Assembly (NCBI RefSeq): GCF_016616425.1
Contig: NZ_CP067101.1
Location: forward strand, 5,642,001 to 5,706,000
Direction of reading: 5' to 3'
DNA: 64,000 nucleotides
Source of the DNA: Bradyrhizobium diazoefficiens
GTDB taxonomy: Bacteria > Pseudomonadota > Alphaproteobacteria > Rhizobiales > Xanthobacteraceae
Under the pieces are notes generated by a model. The model did no database searches and was not told the origin of the DNA. It saw only the letters and a program-made list of their open reading frames with translations. This document shows, piece by piece, positions 51,801 through 59,698 of the stretch. The translations under genes and the position numbers were made by a program. Numbering within the stretch: position 1 is the first letter of the stretch; every line of letters starts with the position of its first letter.

Positions 51801-52917
51801 TGCACAAATCCATGAGCAGGCGCCGAGCCTCCACGGCCTCGCAGTAGCTGAGTTGAAACGATCGCGCGCCCGCAACAATCCGCTTTAAAGCGAAAAAGCC
51901 GGCCTGCGAAAGTCTTCCGTCAGCAGCAAATGCGTTCTCGATGAGCCGCTTCATCGAACCCAACTGATCTATCGCGGTCAGTCCGGCCGGACCGCTCGCA
52001 ACCCGGTTCAAGAAGATGATCCAGCTTGCGGAAAGGCACTGATTGTGCGCATTCGGAATGGGTAAATACCGCACCAGAACGCCGTCGGAGCGGCAATGGG
52101 TCGCGTCGTGCCGGTCGCCATATAGTCGCGAGAGCAAGCCCCACGATCCTTCCTTGAGGGTGAGAGCAAACGGGACCCCGCAGATCGTTCCGTCAGCTCC
52201 AACCAGCGCAACATCATCGCCGCCATACCGAAATCCGGCGTCCACCAGCAGCGTCGTGAGGGTCGATTTTCCAGCTCCCGGCTGGCCGCACAACAGCAGG
52301 CCCATACCGTCTTGCACGAGAGAAGCGGCATGAAGGGAGAAGACCCAACGATTGCTTCGAATAAGCCGCTCGGTGATATGAGCTTTGATCGTGGGGGCCA
52401 GTGCTTCGACTTCGCATCTGCAGATGCTGGAATCCTCTCCGCGAAAGAACACTTGCGCGTCCAGCATCATTGCCTCGATCGCAATGTCGTCGTCGCCGCC
52501 GGCGCTCTGGTCCGAAACACAAAATAGCGAAAGCAGCCGTCCCAAGAGGTCCCGATTTGCAGCCCGGACGCCGATTCTGTGCCGACCGAGCATCGCCGAG
52601 AAAGCACAATCGGTTGGCATTCGCCAATCGACTTCGAGCAGCGCTCGATCGATCCAGACATTTACAGCCTGTCGCGTGAACTGGCGTGCCGTGTGCTCGT
52701 CAATGCCGAGCGTCCCAAGCCCCTGATAGATATCTTCCAGAGAGGCGCCGTGCGACAACTTGCACCAAATGAATGCCCCTACTCGGTCCAGTTCGAAAAT
52801 CTTCTGTGCGGCTTCGCTGAAGAGCATTGATCGACCGTCCAGCAGCGCGAACACCGCATCCGGAGCCGGTCTCAATACCATCTCTGCCGACGATCTTTCC
52901 AGCACGGCTCCAGCCAA
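51787..52917 (-). CDS. PqqD-like domain fused to an HPr-kinase-like P-loop domain
   Basis: This 376-residue protein has two parts. Residues about 13-95 resemble PqqD, the small domain that binds precursor peptides. The rest resembles HprK C-terminal kinases, with the P-loop LLLCGQPGAGKSTLTTLL (about residues 207-224) followed by AGFRYGGDDVALV, the usual GDD/ADD site. Such pairs occur in lasso-peptide and exosortase/EPS-linked 'HPr-rel' gene sets. The best available start is TTG 52917; there is no in-frame ATG upstream before a stop, and the internal ATG at residue 13 is an alternative. It is followed by the nucleotidyltransferase gene. Confidence 0.8.
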   Translation of the reverse strand: MAGAVLERSSAEMVLRPAPDAVFALLDGRSMLFSEAAQKIFELDRVGAFIWCKLSHGASLEDIYQGLGTLGIDEHTARQFTRQAVNVWIDRALLEVDWRMPTDCAFSAMLGRHRIGVRAANRDLLGRLLSLFCVSDQSAGGDDDIAIEAMMLDAQVFFRGEDSSICRCEVEALAPTIKAHITERLIRSNRWVFSLHAASLVQDGMGLLLCGQPGAGKSTLTTLLVDAGFRYGGDDVALVGADGTICGVPFALTLKEGSWGLLSRLYGDRHDATHCRSDGVLVRYLPIPNAHNQCLSASWIIFLNRVASGPAGLTAIDQLGSMKRLIENAFAADGRLSQAGFFALKRIVAGARSFQLSYCEAVEARRLLMDLCNGKA

Positions 52918-53113
52918 TGTGAACAGGTCTGCCTCGTCCGGTACCGACGGGGCGACGACAGCGTCTGGGATACGCTATTGTCGCGGCACCCGATAAGCGA
53001 ACAGCCCGTCGCCTACGAGATTCAATCTAGCCCGGCCTGCGGCGCTGCAATTCCCGTTCAGCCGAACACACGCCACCCGATCGGGCTCGTTTTCAAACGA
53101 CAATTCCGCTCGG

Positions 53114-53359
53114 TCATGCCGCCAGTTGACCGTCCTTGCTCCCTCTCTGCGGAGAAATGTTCAACACCGGCTCTCCAAGAAGGCCCCCTCTCGCGATCAG
53201 CCGATGAGCGTCCAATAGGTACCGATAAGCTTCGCGATCGGCAGTGCGTTCTCTCAGAATGCGCTCCTTCTCGCGAATGCTTACCAATTGCGCGCGCATC
53301 TGAGCCAATTGCGGTGTGTCGGAGGTGAGGTTGTACGTGCTAAGAATTAATTCCCACAT
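53114..53359 (-). CDS. Small helical protein upstream of the PqqD-HprK-like gene
   Basis: This 81-residue protein has a short ordered N-terminus (MWELILSTYNLTSD) and a helix rich in Arg and Glu (LAQMRAQLVSIREKERILRERTADREAYRYLLDAHRLI in two segments). A tail with GGLLGEPVLNISP follows. GGAGGAGACG directly before the ATG is a very good ribosome-binding site. No family was recognised. It is on the same strand, 196 bases before the PqqD-HprK-like gene, and could be part of the same unit or even a substrate; this is speculative. Confidence 0.6.
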   Translation of the reverse strand: MWELILSTYNLTSDTPQLAQMRAQLVSIREKERILRERTADREAYRYLLDAHRLIARGGLLGEPVLNISPQRGSKDGQLAA

Positions 53360-54057
53360 CGTCTCCTCCAGCCGAACGAACCTAGACGAGCATAGCTTAC
53401 GTGATCGGCAGCAATTAACAACGAGATTTACAAACTTACCGCATAATCAAAATTTGTTTCATATTTGAACCTCGCGTGATCATTCAATACTGGGCAGAAA
53501 AACCGAAGCGAGCATCGAGCCGATGACCGAACGGGCACTACAGAGGTCTACGAGAAAGAGCGGACATTCTCGGTGTCGACATCGCACCACCGTGCAAAAA
53601 ATAAAACGGCCGAGAGTCGTAAATCGGACCGACAACGCAAATTTTTATTTGCACATTAAATCTTAACAGAGAATATTAACGACCTGTGCCAAGGGAGTGG
53701 AGCCAGTGATCCGGTCGGCTGATCTGTCCGTCAAGATGAAGATAATGGTTTCGGCGCAAGCGAAACATTCCGCACGAAGCCGCGGGGATTCGAACATGAC
53801 GGTTGTTAGGAGCTTCCCAGAAGCTTTCGGTTGAGGTCGGAACATCATTCAGAGTTGCCGAGCCAAAGTCGGCGGTATCCCAAGAATTCGCCAAGCAGGA
53901 ATCCGGTCGGTTGGAGAAGCGCGGTCACGAGCAAACTGCCCTTTGCTCGAACAATGACCCAGGTGCGATGCCCCCCAAAGTAACCCGCACCGACGAGAGC
54001 GCACTCCAGCCGATCGGCCCTTTATTCGGCAATCACATATTTTCAGGGGAAGCTCGC
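53360..54057. other. Intergenic region, 698 bp, no gene seen
   Basis: A long plus-strand open frame runs through 53803-54057 into the zinc-ribbon gene, but it lacks a start signal and its residues look non-coding. Bases 53440-53460 and 53638-53690 are AT-rich. The promoter of the 81-residue gene should lie near 53400. No repeat or mobile element was recognised. Confidence 0.55.
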
Positions 54058-54273
54058 ATGGGTATGATTATGGTCAACTGTCCGCAGACCGGTCGCGCGA
54101 TTCCTACCGGCATCAAATCCGATCGTGAGACTTTCCTGCGGAGCGTCGTGTTTTTCGGCAATACTCGTTGTCCGATCTGTCAGGCCAATCACAACTGGTT
54201 CGCCCGCGAGGCCTGGGTCGAAGAACCAATCGTCCGAACGGTGGAAATCCGACGTGCGGCTCGCTCGTGCTAA
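54058..54273 (+). CDS. Small zinc-ribbon-like protein
   Basis: This 71-residue protein has CPQTGRAIPTGI at residues 8-19 and NTRCPICQANHNWFAREAW at about 38-56, so the paired cysteines could bind zinc. The pattern is common among short hypothetical proteins of Bradyrhizobium-like bacteria. AGGGGA lies eight bases before the ATG at 54058. The function is unknown; a DNA- or protein-binding role is possible. Confidence 0.75.
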   Translation: MGMIMVNCPQTGRAIPTGIKSDRETFLRSVVFFGNTRCPICQANHNWFAREAWVEEPIVRTVEIRRAARSC

Positions 54274-54912
54274 TGCAAATGCCAAGCCCGCTTCAGAGAA
54301 GGCGCCGCCGATTCCCTTTTCCGATGCACGCCTTTTGTTGCAACGCGTCAGAGAAACGCTCGAAAATATCTCCGCGTATCGAAAATATTTCCGCGTATCG
54401 TCGTATAGCGAACAGACGGCTCGAGTATCCATCGCTTAGACGTTATTGGCACGTCATCGCAAATCCGAGCTTCCCGTCACGTATTCGGCAAGGGCCTGTT
54501 TGGGGGTGTTGTAGTGAGTAGTGAGGTTTGCAGCCTGGCTGTTCTGCGTTACACGGCAATCGAGCTCGTTAGCCTGCTCGCTCAATTGCAGAGGCTCCGA
54601 GAGAAAGTTCGAACGGCGGAAGCACGACGCTCCGGACAAAGAAGACAAAGTAGGCGATCAGCGTCGGCGTCGCACGCGCGAAGGCTCCGAGCACCGAGTT
54701 GTCGCACGCGGGTGTAACCGGCCTTCGAGTTGGGTAGACTCAACTTTGCATCCCGAGGACGCCTGCTACACGACTCGTTCGGCGACAGCGTGAAGCAGAT
54801 GCGAGCCGCAGGGAAGACGCAGCAGGAGATCGAACAGGCGATCGTTGGTGGACGCTTCAACGTTTTGGTCGATGAAACGGGTATGTTCATCAAGCAGAGG
54901 TTCACGCCTGAT
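54274..54912. other. Intergenic region, 639 bp, no gene seen
   Basis: Several short frames exist, but none has a ribosome-binding site with plausible protein content. One plus-strand frame starting at 54730 has a helical stretch (VKQMRAAGKTQQEIEQAI), then runs antisense through the cytochrome remnant, so it may be another gene fragment. A short tandem repeat lies at 54361-54398. Confidence 0.5.
54361..54398. repeat. Two-copy 19-bp tandem repeat
   Basis: CGAAAATATCTCCGCGTAT (54361-54379) is followed directly by the same 19 bases with one change, C to T, at 54380-54398. It lies about 90 bases after the zinc-ribbon gene stop. A replication-slippage duplication is the simplest explanation. Confidence 0.9.
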
Positions 54913-55218
54913 TCAGCGTGGCCAGCGCGGTGTGATGATCACCACAGCGTTGCTCATGCCGATCTCAGCGTACAGCGGAACACGGCGAACGCTAGCCGGC
55001 GATGACATGCCCGTCATGCGGATGTCATTCTTCACGATCCAGAACATCTCCTGCGCCGACCAGACAAGGGACGCTTCTTCTTCCAGGCGCGGCGGCCGCG
55101 GGGTCAAGCCAAGGCCGATCTCACCCGGATCCTTGCCCGGTGCTCCGTGGCATGTCGCGCACATCTCGGCGAAGTCGCGCGCCCCCTTTGGAGCACGCGT
55201 GGCGAGCCCATGTGATAG
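54913..55218 (-). pseudogene. Cytochrome c remnant, broken at both ends
   Basis: The minus-strand frame contains ATRAPKGARDFAEMCATCHG, where CATCH is a haem-binding CXXCH site, then GAPGKDPGEIGLGLTPRPPRL and ending IVKNDIRMTGMSS. This is the usual course of a small c-type cytochrome, whose Met ligand region MTGMP is reached and then lost: after MTGM the residues become unrelated (SSPASVRRVPLY). An in-frame stop at 55219-55221 cuts off the N-terminal part, including any signal peptide. The gene is therefore truncated at both ends and should be dead. It marks past loss or insertion in this gene-poor stretch. Confidence 0.72.
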
Positions 55219-55533
55219 TCATCGACGCTTGCGCATGTCGTGCTGAAGGCGGATCGATTTATCCCGGATCTCGACGAGTGCGCTCCTGATCTCGGCAGTG
55301 TTGCCGGCCTTTTTTTCGCTTGCAGGAGATGTTCTGCTGTACCGGCGCCAAATCCGGCGCTTCGCAGCGATCATCAGCGCGTATGGTGTCGAAAGAACTA
55401 TCCTACGACGGTTATGAGGTGCTGCGGAGCAAAACACCATGGGCTTGTTGCGGAGCACCGACGGATTGCTTGCGCCCGGCGAGCTACTAAATGTCCCCAA
55501 GATAGGAACTCCCAAAATTGAGGGGAATGTCCG
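55219..55533. other. Intergenic region, 315 bp, upstream of the Crp/Fnr gene
   Basis: No gene is seen. The region probably carries the missing N-terminal part of the cytochrome remnant in decayed form and the promoter of the regulator gene. GAGGGGAA lies just before the regulator start. No FNR-type palindrome was recognised. Confidence 0.45.
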
Positions 55534-56301
55534 ATGGGCGAGATCACACAATCTTTCGGGAATCGACTGCTGGAACTCTTCGACCCAAATGACCGCAACG
55601 CGTTGGTTGGTCATCTTGAACCCGTAAATCTAGAATATCGACAGGAGCTTTACGCAGCGTATCGTCCTATCAGATGGGTGCATTTCCTGACAAGCGGTGT
55701 GGCATCGCTCGTAAATACGATGGCGGACGGCTCCGCTTCCGAGGTGGGGACCATAGGCAATGAAGGGCTCGTGGGTCTGCCGATACTGCTTGGGGATCAG
55801 ATCGCTCCTACCAGCGTGTACATTCAGGTGCCGGGTTCAGGGCTCCGCATGAAAGCGCAAGCTTTGCAAGAAGAACTCCGCCGAAGCAATTCAATGCGAT
55901 CGGTTATGCTGAAATATGCGCACGCCTTTTTCAACCAGATCGCGCAAACCGCGTCTTGCGCTCATTTCCACTCAATTGAGCAACGGTGCTGTCGGTGGCT
56001 TTTGATGACGCATGATCGCGTCCAGACAAAGGAGTTTCTCCTGACCCAGGAATTTCTCGGAATGATGCTTGGTTGTCGGCGGAGCAGTGTCACGGAAGTT
56101 GCTACGGCTTTGAAGGATCGGAAAATTATAGATTACAGCAGAGGACATGTGACCATCCTGGATCGAGCGGAACTCGAACGGTGTTCGTGCGAATGTTACC
56201 GGTTGGCGAAAGACGAATATGACCGTCTGCTTGGCTTGCCGCTTGGCTCTAGCGCATCACAGAAAGCCAAGATTAGCCAACCCTCAGGTCGCATTTCTTG
56301 A
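55534..56301 (+). CDS. Crp/Fnr-family transcription regulator
   Basis: This 255-residue regulator has a cyclic-nucleotide-binding-type domain (about residues 15-130, with GNEGLVGLPILLGD near 75-88 and VPGSGLRMKAQALQEEL near 100-116). A long dimer helix follows, then a C-terminal winged helix-turn-helix (LTQEFLGMMLGCRRSSVTEVATAL, about 170-193). No Fe-S cysteine set is seen at the N-terminus; two Cys lie in the middle and CSCEC near the C-end. The subgroup is common in Bradyrhizobium-like bacteria. The ATG at 55534 has GAGGGGAA upstream. Confidence 0.9.
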   Translation: MGEITQSFGNRLLELFDPNDRNALVGHLEPVNLEYRQELYAAYRPIRWVHFLTSGVASLVNTMADGSASEVGTIGNEGLVGLPILLGDQIAPTSVYIQVPGSGLRMKAQALQEELRRSNSMRSVMLKYAHAFFNQIAQTASCAHFHSIEQRCCRWLLMTHDRVQTKEFLLTQEFLGMMLGCRRSSVTEVATALKDRKIIDYSRGHVTILDRAELERCSCECYRLAKDEYDRLLGLPLGSSASQKAKISQPSGRIS

Positions 56302-56850
56302 AATGACGAGCTAATCCACGTCTGAAGATCAAATCCATGGCCTGGTCTGGCCCCGCATAAAAACTCTTCGCCACGCAACACCGCCGCGGGGTCTATCCGT
56401 TCTGTCCTGCCCGTTCGTCTGATCTTCTTCTGAAGCAGGCATCATGTCGTAAGACAGCGCCTCCGCCGTCGGAAGGCAGCCGGGCACCTAGACGTCGACC
56501 GGAAGGATGCGGATGCATCCACGGACGACAGAGTACTGAATAATGATAGTAGCCGCCGCCATTGGCACAGGATGCCTTTAAACAGGATGCCTTTAAAATG
56601 ACATATCGCGGCACCGGCATTTGGTCGTACGCCTTGCGAAGCGTGGCTGCCATCTTGTTGCAGAGCGTTCCCGAGACGATTGAGGGCCGGAACATTTGCG
56701 GACCGGCGGTCCAGACACCTATCCGTTCGGGTATTGACGCGCTCCTTCCGCGAGTATGAAAACCGTAAATCGCATCCAATAACGTCCGCGGCCTGAGTGG
56801 AGGAACGAAAGATTCTTCTGCCTGTTGCAGCTTCAACAGAGGAGGACGTG
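56302..56850. other. Intergenic region, 549 bp, no gene seen
   Basis: Frames on both strands lack start signals and family content. A 15-bp tandem repeat sits at 56568-56597. The promoter for the PRC-barrel gene is expected in the final 100 bases; GAGGAGGACGTG directly before its ATG is a strong ribosome-binding site. Confidence 0.5.
56568..56597. repeat. Two-copy 15-bp tandem repeat
   Basis: CAGGATGCCTTTAAA occurs twice in direct succession, at 56568-56582 and 56583-56597, with no mismatch. It lies in the gap between the Crp/Fnr and PRC-barrel genes. Slippage is likely. Confidence 0.9.
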
Positions 56851-57210
56851 ATGGTTAGCGAGGCACGAGAAACGGGAAACCTGATCGGTAGCGACAAGGT
56901 CGAGGGCACGTCGGTTTACGACCCTAACGGCAACAAAATTGGCTCCATCGAGCGCGTGATGATCGACAAGCTGAGCGGCAAGGTTTCTTATGCCGTCCTC
57001 AGCTTTGGTGGCTTTCTCGGGATCGGCGACGATTACTACCCGCTGCCTTGGCAGTCATTGAAGTACGACACCAATCTGGGCGGCTATATCACCGGCATCA
57101 CCGAGGCGCGCTTGAAGAACGCGCCCAGATATAGCAGTGACAGCGCTTGGAACTGGAGCGATCCTGCACAAATGCGTTCGGTTAACGATTATTACGGGAT
57201 CGGCTTGTAG
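56851..57210 (+). CDS. PRC-barrel domain protein
   Basis: This 119-residue protein has one PRC-barrel (about residues 10-85): [20 protein letters not shown], then [24 protein letters not shown] and [13 protein letters not shown]. Such stand-alone barrels occur in stress- and envelope-related genes of rhizobia and bind small ligands or partner proteins. The ATG at 56851 is chosen over a GTG 54 bases upstream because GAGGAGG lies directly before it. It is followed by a stem-loop and a second regulator gene. Confidence 0.88.
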   Translation: MVSEARETGNLIGSDKVEGTSVYDPNGNKIGSIERVMIDKLSGKVSYAVLSFGGFLGIGDDYYPLPWQSLKYDTNLGGYITGITEARLKNAPRYSSDSAWNWSDPAQMRSVNDYYGIGL

Positions 57211-57248
57211 ACCCGAACGGCGAAGCTCGGACCGGCCAGCACAAAACA

Positions 57249-57270
57249 GCCCAGCAGGCGCTAGCTGGGC
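57249..57270 (+). terminator. Stem-loop after the PRC-barrel gene
   Basis: GCCCAGC (57249-57255) pairs with GCTGGGC (57264-57270) around an 8-base loop, 38 bases past the PRC-barrel stop. No T-tract follows. It may be a weak terminator before the second Crp/Fnr gene. Confidence 0.35.
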
Positions 57271-57366
57271 CGGCAACGGGTGCAATCGCCTATCTACCAC
57301 AGTTTAGTGTCTTCTGCCGGCATTCTCATTCACCAAGGAAACGCGCAGCGGGCTATCGGACGACCA

Positions 57367-58149
57367 ATGCAAGCAGGTTTTGCGTTCTCCAAACTAGCTG
57401 ACAGGCTGGCAAGTCTCACCACTTTAACCGCCGACGACCTCGACCTGCTCGCAGACACGGCGAGCACAATTGCGTACCTCGGCAGCCGTCAGGCCGTTCT
57501 GAGGCATGGCGACAATGCCGCGCAGTGCTGCCTCCTGCTCCAGGGATACTTGGCCTGGCAGGATACGGGCAGCGCGGAGGGGCAGATTTCATCGATCTCC
57601 GTACCAGGCGACATCGCCGATCTACACACGCTTTACCGCCCGCGCGTCAGCGGCAACCTGATCGCGCTCGGCCCCGCGATCGTCGCCCTCGTGCCACATC
57701 GCTTCCTTCGCGAGCTGTCCGCGCGCTCCCCCGCCATTTCCCACGCATTGCTGCTCATGCTGCTCGCCGATCATGCCATCCAGCGCAATTGGACAATCAA
57801 CCTGGGCAGCCGGGATGCGTTGACCCGTGTGGCGCACCTGCTGTGCGAGATCGCAACGCGCCTGCAAAATGTCGGTCTTGCGAAAGACTTCAGATTGTCA
57901 TCGCCGTTCACCCAATCCGACCTAGCCGCGGCATGCAGCATTTCCCCTGTTCACGCCAATCGCACAATCCAGGAACTGCGCCGGTGCAATTTGCTGCAAT
58001 GGCACGGCAAGACAATGACGATCACAGACTGGCCCGGCCTCGTCAGGCTCGCCAGATTCGATCCGACCTATCTGGAAATGCGGTCCGGCCATGAAGAAGC
58101 GCAGCCGGTGCATCTCGGGCCAATCAATGCAGATATCGAGGTTGCCTGA
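57367..58149 (+). CDS. Crp/Fnr-family transcription regulator, second copy
   Basis: This 260-residue regulator has a degenerate cyclic-nucleotide-binding domain (about residues 20-125, with RQAVLRHGDNAAQCCLLLQGYL in pieces) and a winged helix-turn-helix at about 180-225 (FTQSDLAAACSISPVHANRTIQEL). It is of a different subgroup from the protein at 55534. The ATG at 57367 is used; a GTG at 57280 would add 29 residues and cannot be excluded. It ends 6 bases before the end of the convergent gene at 58156. Confidence 0.87.
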   Translation: MQAGFAFSKLADRLASLTTLTADDLDLLADTASTIAYLGSRQAVLRHGDNAAQCCLLLQGYLAWQDTGSAEGQISSISVPGDIADLHTLYRPRVSGNLIALGPAIVALVPHRFLRELSARSPAISHALLLMLLADHAIQRNWTINLGSRDALTRVAHLLCEIATRLQNVGLAKDFRLSSPFTQSDLAAACSISPVHANRTIQELRRCNLLQWHGKTMTITDWPGLVRLARFDPTYLEMRSGHEEAQPVHLGPINADIEVA

Positions 58150-58155
58150 CGGTCT

Positions 58156-59067
58156 TTAACTGGCGCATTGGAGCGCGGTCCGGACCAGCAGCGCATCGCG
58201 CACCTCTGCAATGACCGCTTGCCAGTCACCTCCTGTTTGCTGATGAAACAGTCGCAGGCTTGGATACCAAAACGAATGGGACCCGGCTGACGGCCAACGC
58301 CAGTCGCAATCGGCATGCAGCAGGACCCATGCCTCACATCCGAGCGCACCCGCAAGGTGAGCCACCATCGTGTCGACGCAAACAACGAGATCGAGGTGCC
58401 GGATGAGTTGAGCTAGCGCTACAATGTCAGGCGTGCTGACGTCTCGCGCACCGATCTCGAACACACCCTCCGTCCCGGATCCGCGTTGAAGCGAGTAGAG
58501 CGATACGCCTCTGCGGGCGAGATGACGCAACAGCGGCGCCGGAATGCTCCGACGCTTGTCCCAGTTGCCGACTTCCCAGACCAGACCCACGGCCAAACCA
58601 CCGCATCGGGGTAATTTAGGCTGGCTCTCCTGTACAAGCGTCACATAGGGAGCGCGCATCTCGACATGCTCACGCCTCGCCCTGATGGCATGCGGCACCT
58701 CCATGATCTCGATATCGACGTCGAAATCGACGTCTGGCGCGCCGTCATGAAGCGCCACGGCACGATCGACACCGGCCGCCCGCTGCACAATCGGCAGAAG
58801 TTCGCCCTGGCACCAGACGGTGACACTGCGCGCGAGATCGCGAAGGGGCTGCAGGAAACGGAGGAACTGAATGGTGTCGCCAAGCCCATGATAACAGCGC
58901 ACCAGCACCTTCTTGTCCGTCAGGTCCTCCCCGCGCCAGATCCGCTGAAGGTGACGCGGACCGGTGTGCTTGGGAGGATGTGCGAGCGTCGCCAGATCAC
59001 GGTCGTTGATGGCCCAGGCAAGCTCGAAGTCGCCCGCCCGCATAGCGTCAATCCAGCCGCGCGCCAT
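58156..59067 (-). CDS. GT9-like glycosyltransferase domain protein of the TPR-linked type
   Basis: This 303-residue protein contains YHGLGDTIQFLRFLQPL (about residues 59-75) and a late block TMVAHLAGALGCEAWVLLH followed by DWRW and SFWYPSLRLFHQ. This is the C-terminal pattern of TPR-family GT9/heptosyltransferase-like proteins. The expected HPN-like donor residues are only partly present. The usual N-terminal TPR array is absent, so this is a short form. It may transfer a sugar to a glycan or protein. It lies 14 bases after the 94-residue gene on the same strand. Confidence 0.75.
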   Translation of the reverse strand: MARGWIDAMRAGDFELAWAINDRDLATLAHPPKHTGPRHLQRIWRGEDLTDKKVLVRCYHGLGDTIQFLRFLQPLRDLARSVTVWCQGELLPIVQRAAGVDRAVALHDGAPDVDFDVDIEIMEVPHAIRARREHVEMRAPYVTLVQESQPKLPRCGGLAVGLVWEVGNWDKRRSIPAPLLRHLARRGVSLYSLQRGSGTEGVFEIGARDVSTPDIVALAQLIRHLDLVVCVDTMVAHLAGALGCEAWVLLHADCDWRWPSAGSHSFWYPSLRLFHQQTGGDWQAVIAEVRDALLVRTALQCAS

Positions 59068-59081
59068 CTTCGGCGATCCGG

Positions 59082-59366
59082 CTAGCGCCGCACGAATTTG
59101 TGAAAGCGGCTCATCTTGCCGTCTTTGGTCTGGTCCTGGTGGAGAAACGCCAAGCCGGCCTCATCAAACTTCGTGAAGAACTCATCCCAGTTGATCCGGT
59201 CGAGCCCCTCATCCGGCGGATCGAAATCGATGCGCAGGACCCCGGCATGACCGTCCTCCTCCGTTGCCTTGACCGTTGCAGGTTTCCCACCCCGTTCCTC
59301 CGCCCATTTCCGGATTGCATCGTGACTGGTGGTCTGCCGGGCTTCGCTGTCTTGCGTCTTAGTCAT
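59082..59366 (-). CDS. Small conserved-type protein, unknown function
   Basis: This 94-residue acidic protein has HDAIRKWAEERGGKPATVKAT, then GVLRIDFDPPDEGLDRINWDEFFTKFDE. Its layout matches a short protein family frequent in rhizobia, sometimes mislabelled as glucan-branching enzyme. The ATG at 59366 follows GAGG; a longer upstream frame is unlike a protein. The function is unknown. Confidence 0.75.
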   Translation of the reverse strand: MTKTQDSEARQTTSHDAIRKWAEERGGKPATVKATEEDGHAGVLRIDFDPPDEGLDRINWDEFFTKFDEAGLAFLHQDQTKDGKMSRFHKFVRR

Positions 59367-59698
59367 TTGTGGCACCTCGTTGGCCGACAAGAGCGGACGA
59401 TCATATCGCCAGCATATCGGGCTGTTTGCTGTGAACGCGAGCCGACGGCATTTGTTCTTCCAGCCTCCCGATAGCTGCGCCCAGACACAAGCATCATCTT
59501 CTTCATCTTCATCCCGGAAGCTCTTTGTTTCCTCGAACCCGCCCGAGATTCTATCCCAGGTTAAGCACACAGCATTTTGTCGGCCGGAATCGACCGAGCA
59601 CGGGCAGTGGGGCTTCGAACGCAGGAACGAACATACCCCCTCCACGTTCGCCGACGTACTTACGTTGACATCGCGCGCTTTCCGGAGGGCTTCAATCC
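59367..59698. promoter_or_regulatory. Divergent intergenic region, 332 bp
   Basis: The region separates the 94-residue gene (minus) from the inositol-phosphate synthase cluster (plus). No gene is seen. GGAGGG lies nine bases before the synthase ATG. A run of TTC/ATC triplets at 59485-59515 is the only notable composition feature. Promoters for both sides are expected. Confidence 0.45.

Noticed and set aside
50724..53359. Lasso-peptide gene cluster
   Set aside because: Kinase and nucleotidyltransferase partners fit, but no asparagine-synthetase-like cyclase, B-type protease or clear precursor was found nearby.
53803..54057. N-terminal extension of the zinc-ribbon gene
   Set aside because: The ATG at 54058 has a good ribosome-binding site; the extension has no family content.
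54361..54398. CRISPR-like repeat
   Set aside because: Only two adjacent copies with no spacer; it is a simple tandem duplication.
54730..55005. 91-codon plus-strand frame with a helical segment
   Set aside because: It runs antisense through the cytochrome remnant. The helical segment could be another gene fragment, but no family was recognised.
56562..56759. Short plus-strand frame over the 15-bp tandem repeat
   Set aside because: The start would be TTG with no ribosome-binding site, and the repeat itself causes the first residues to recur.
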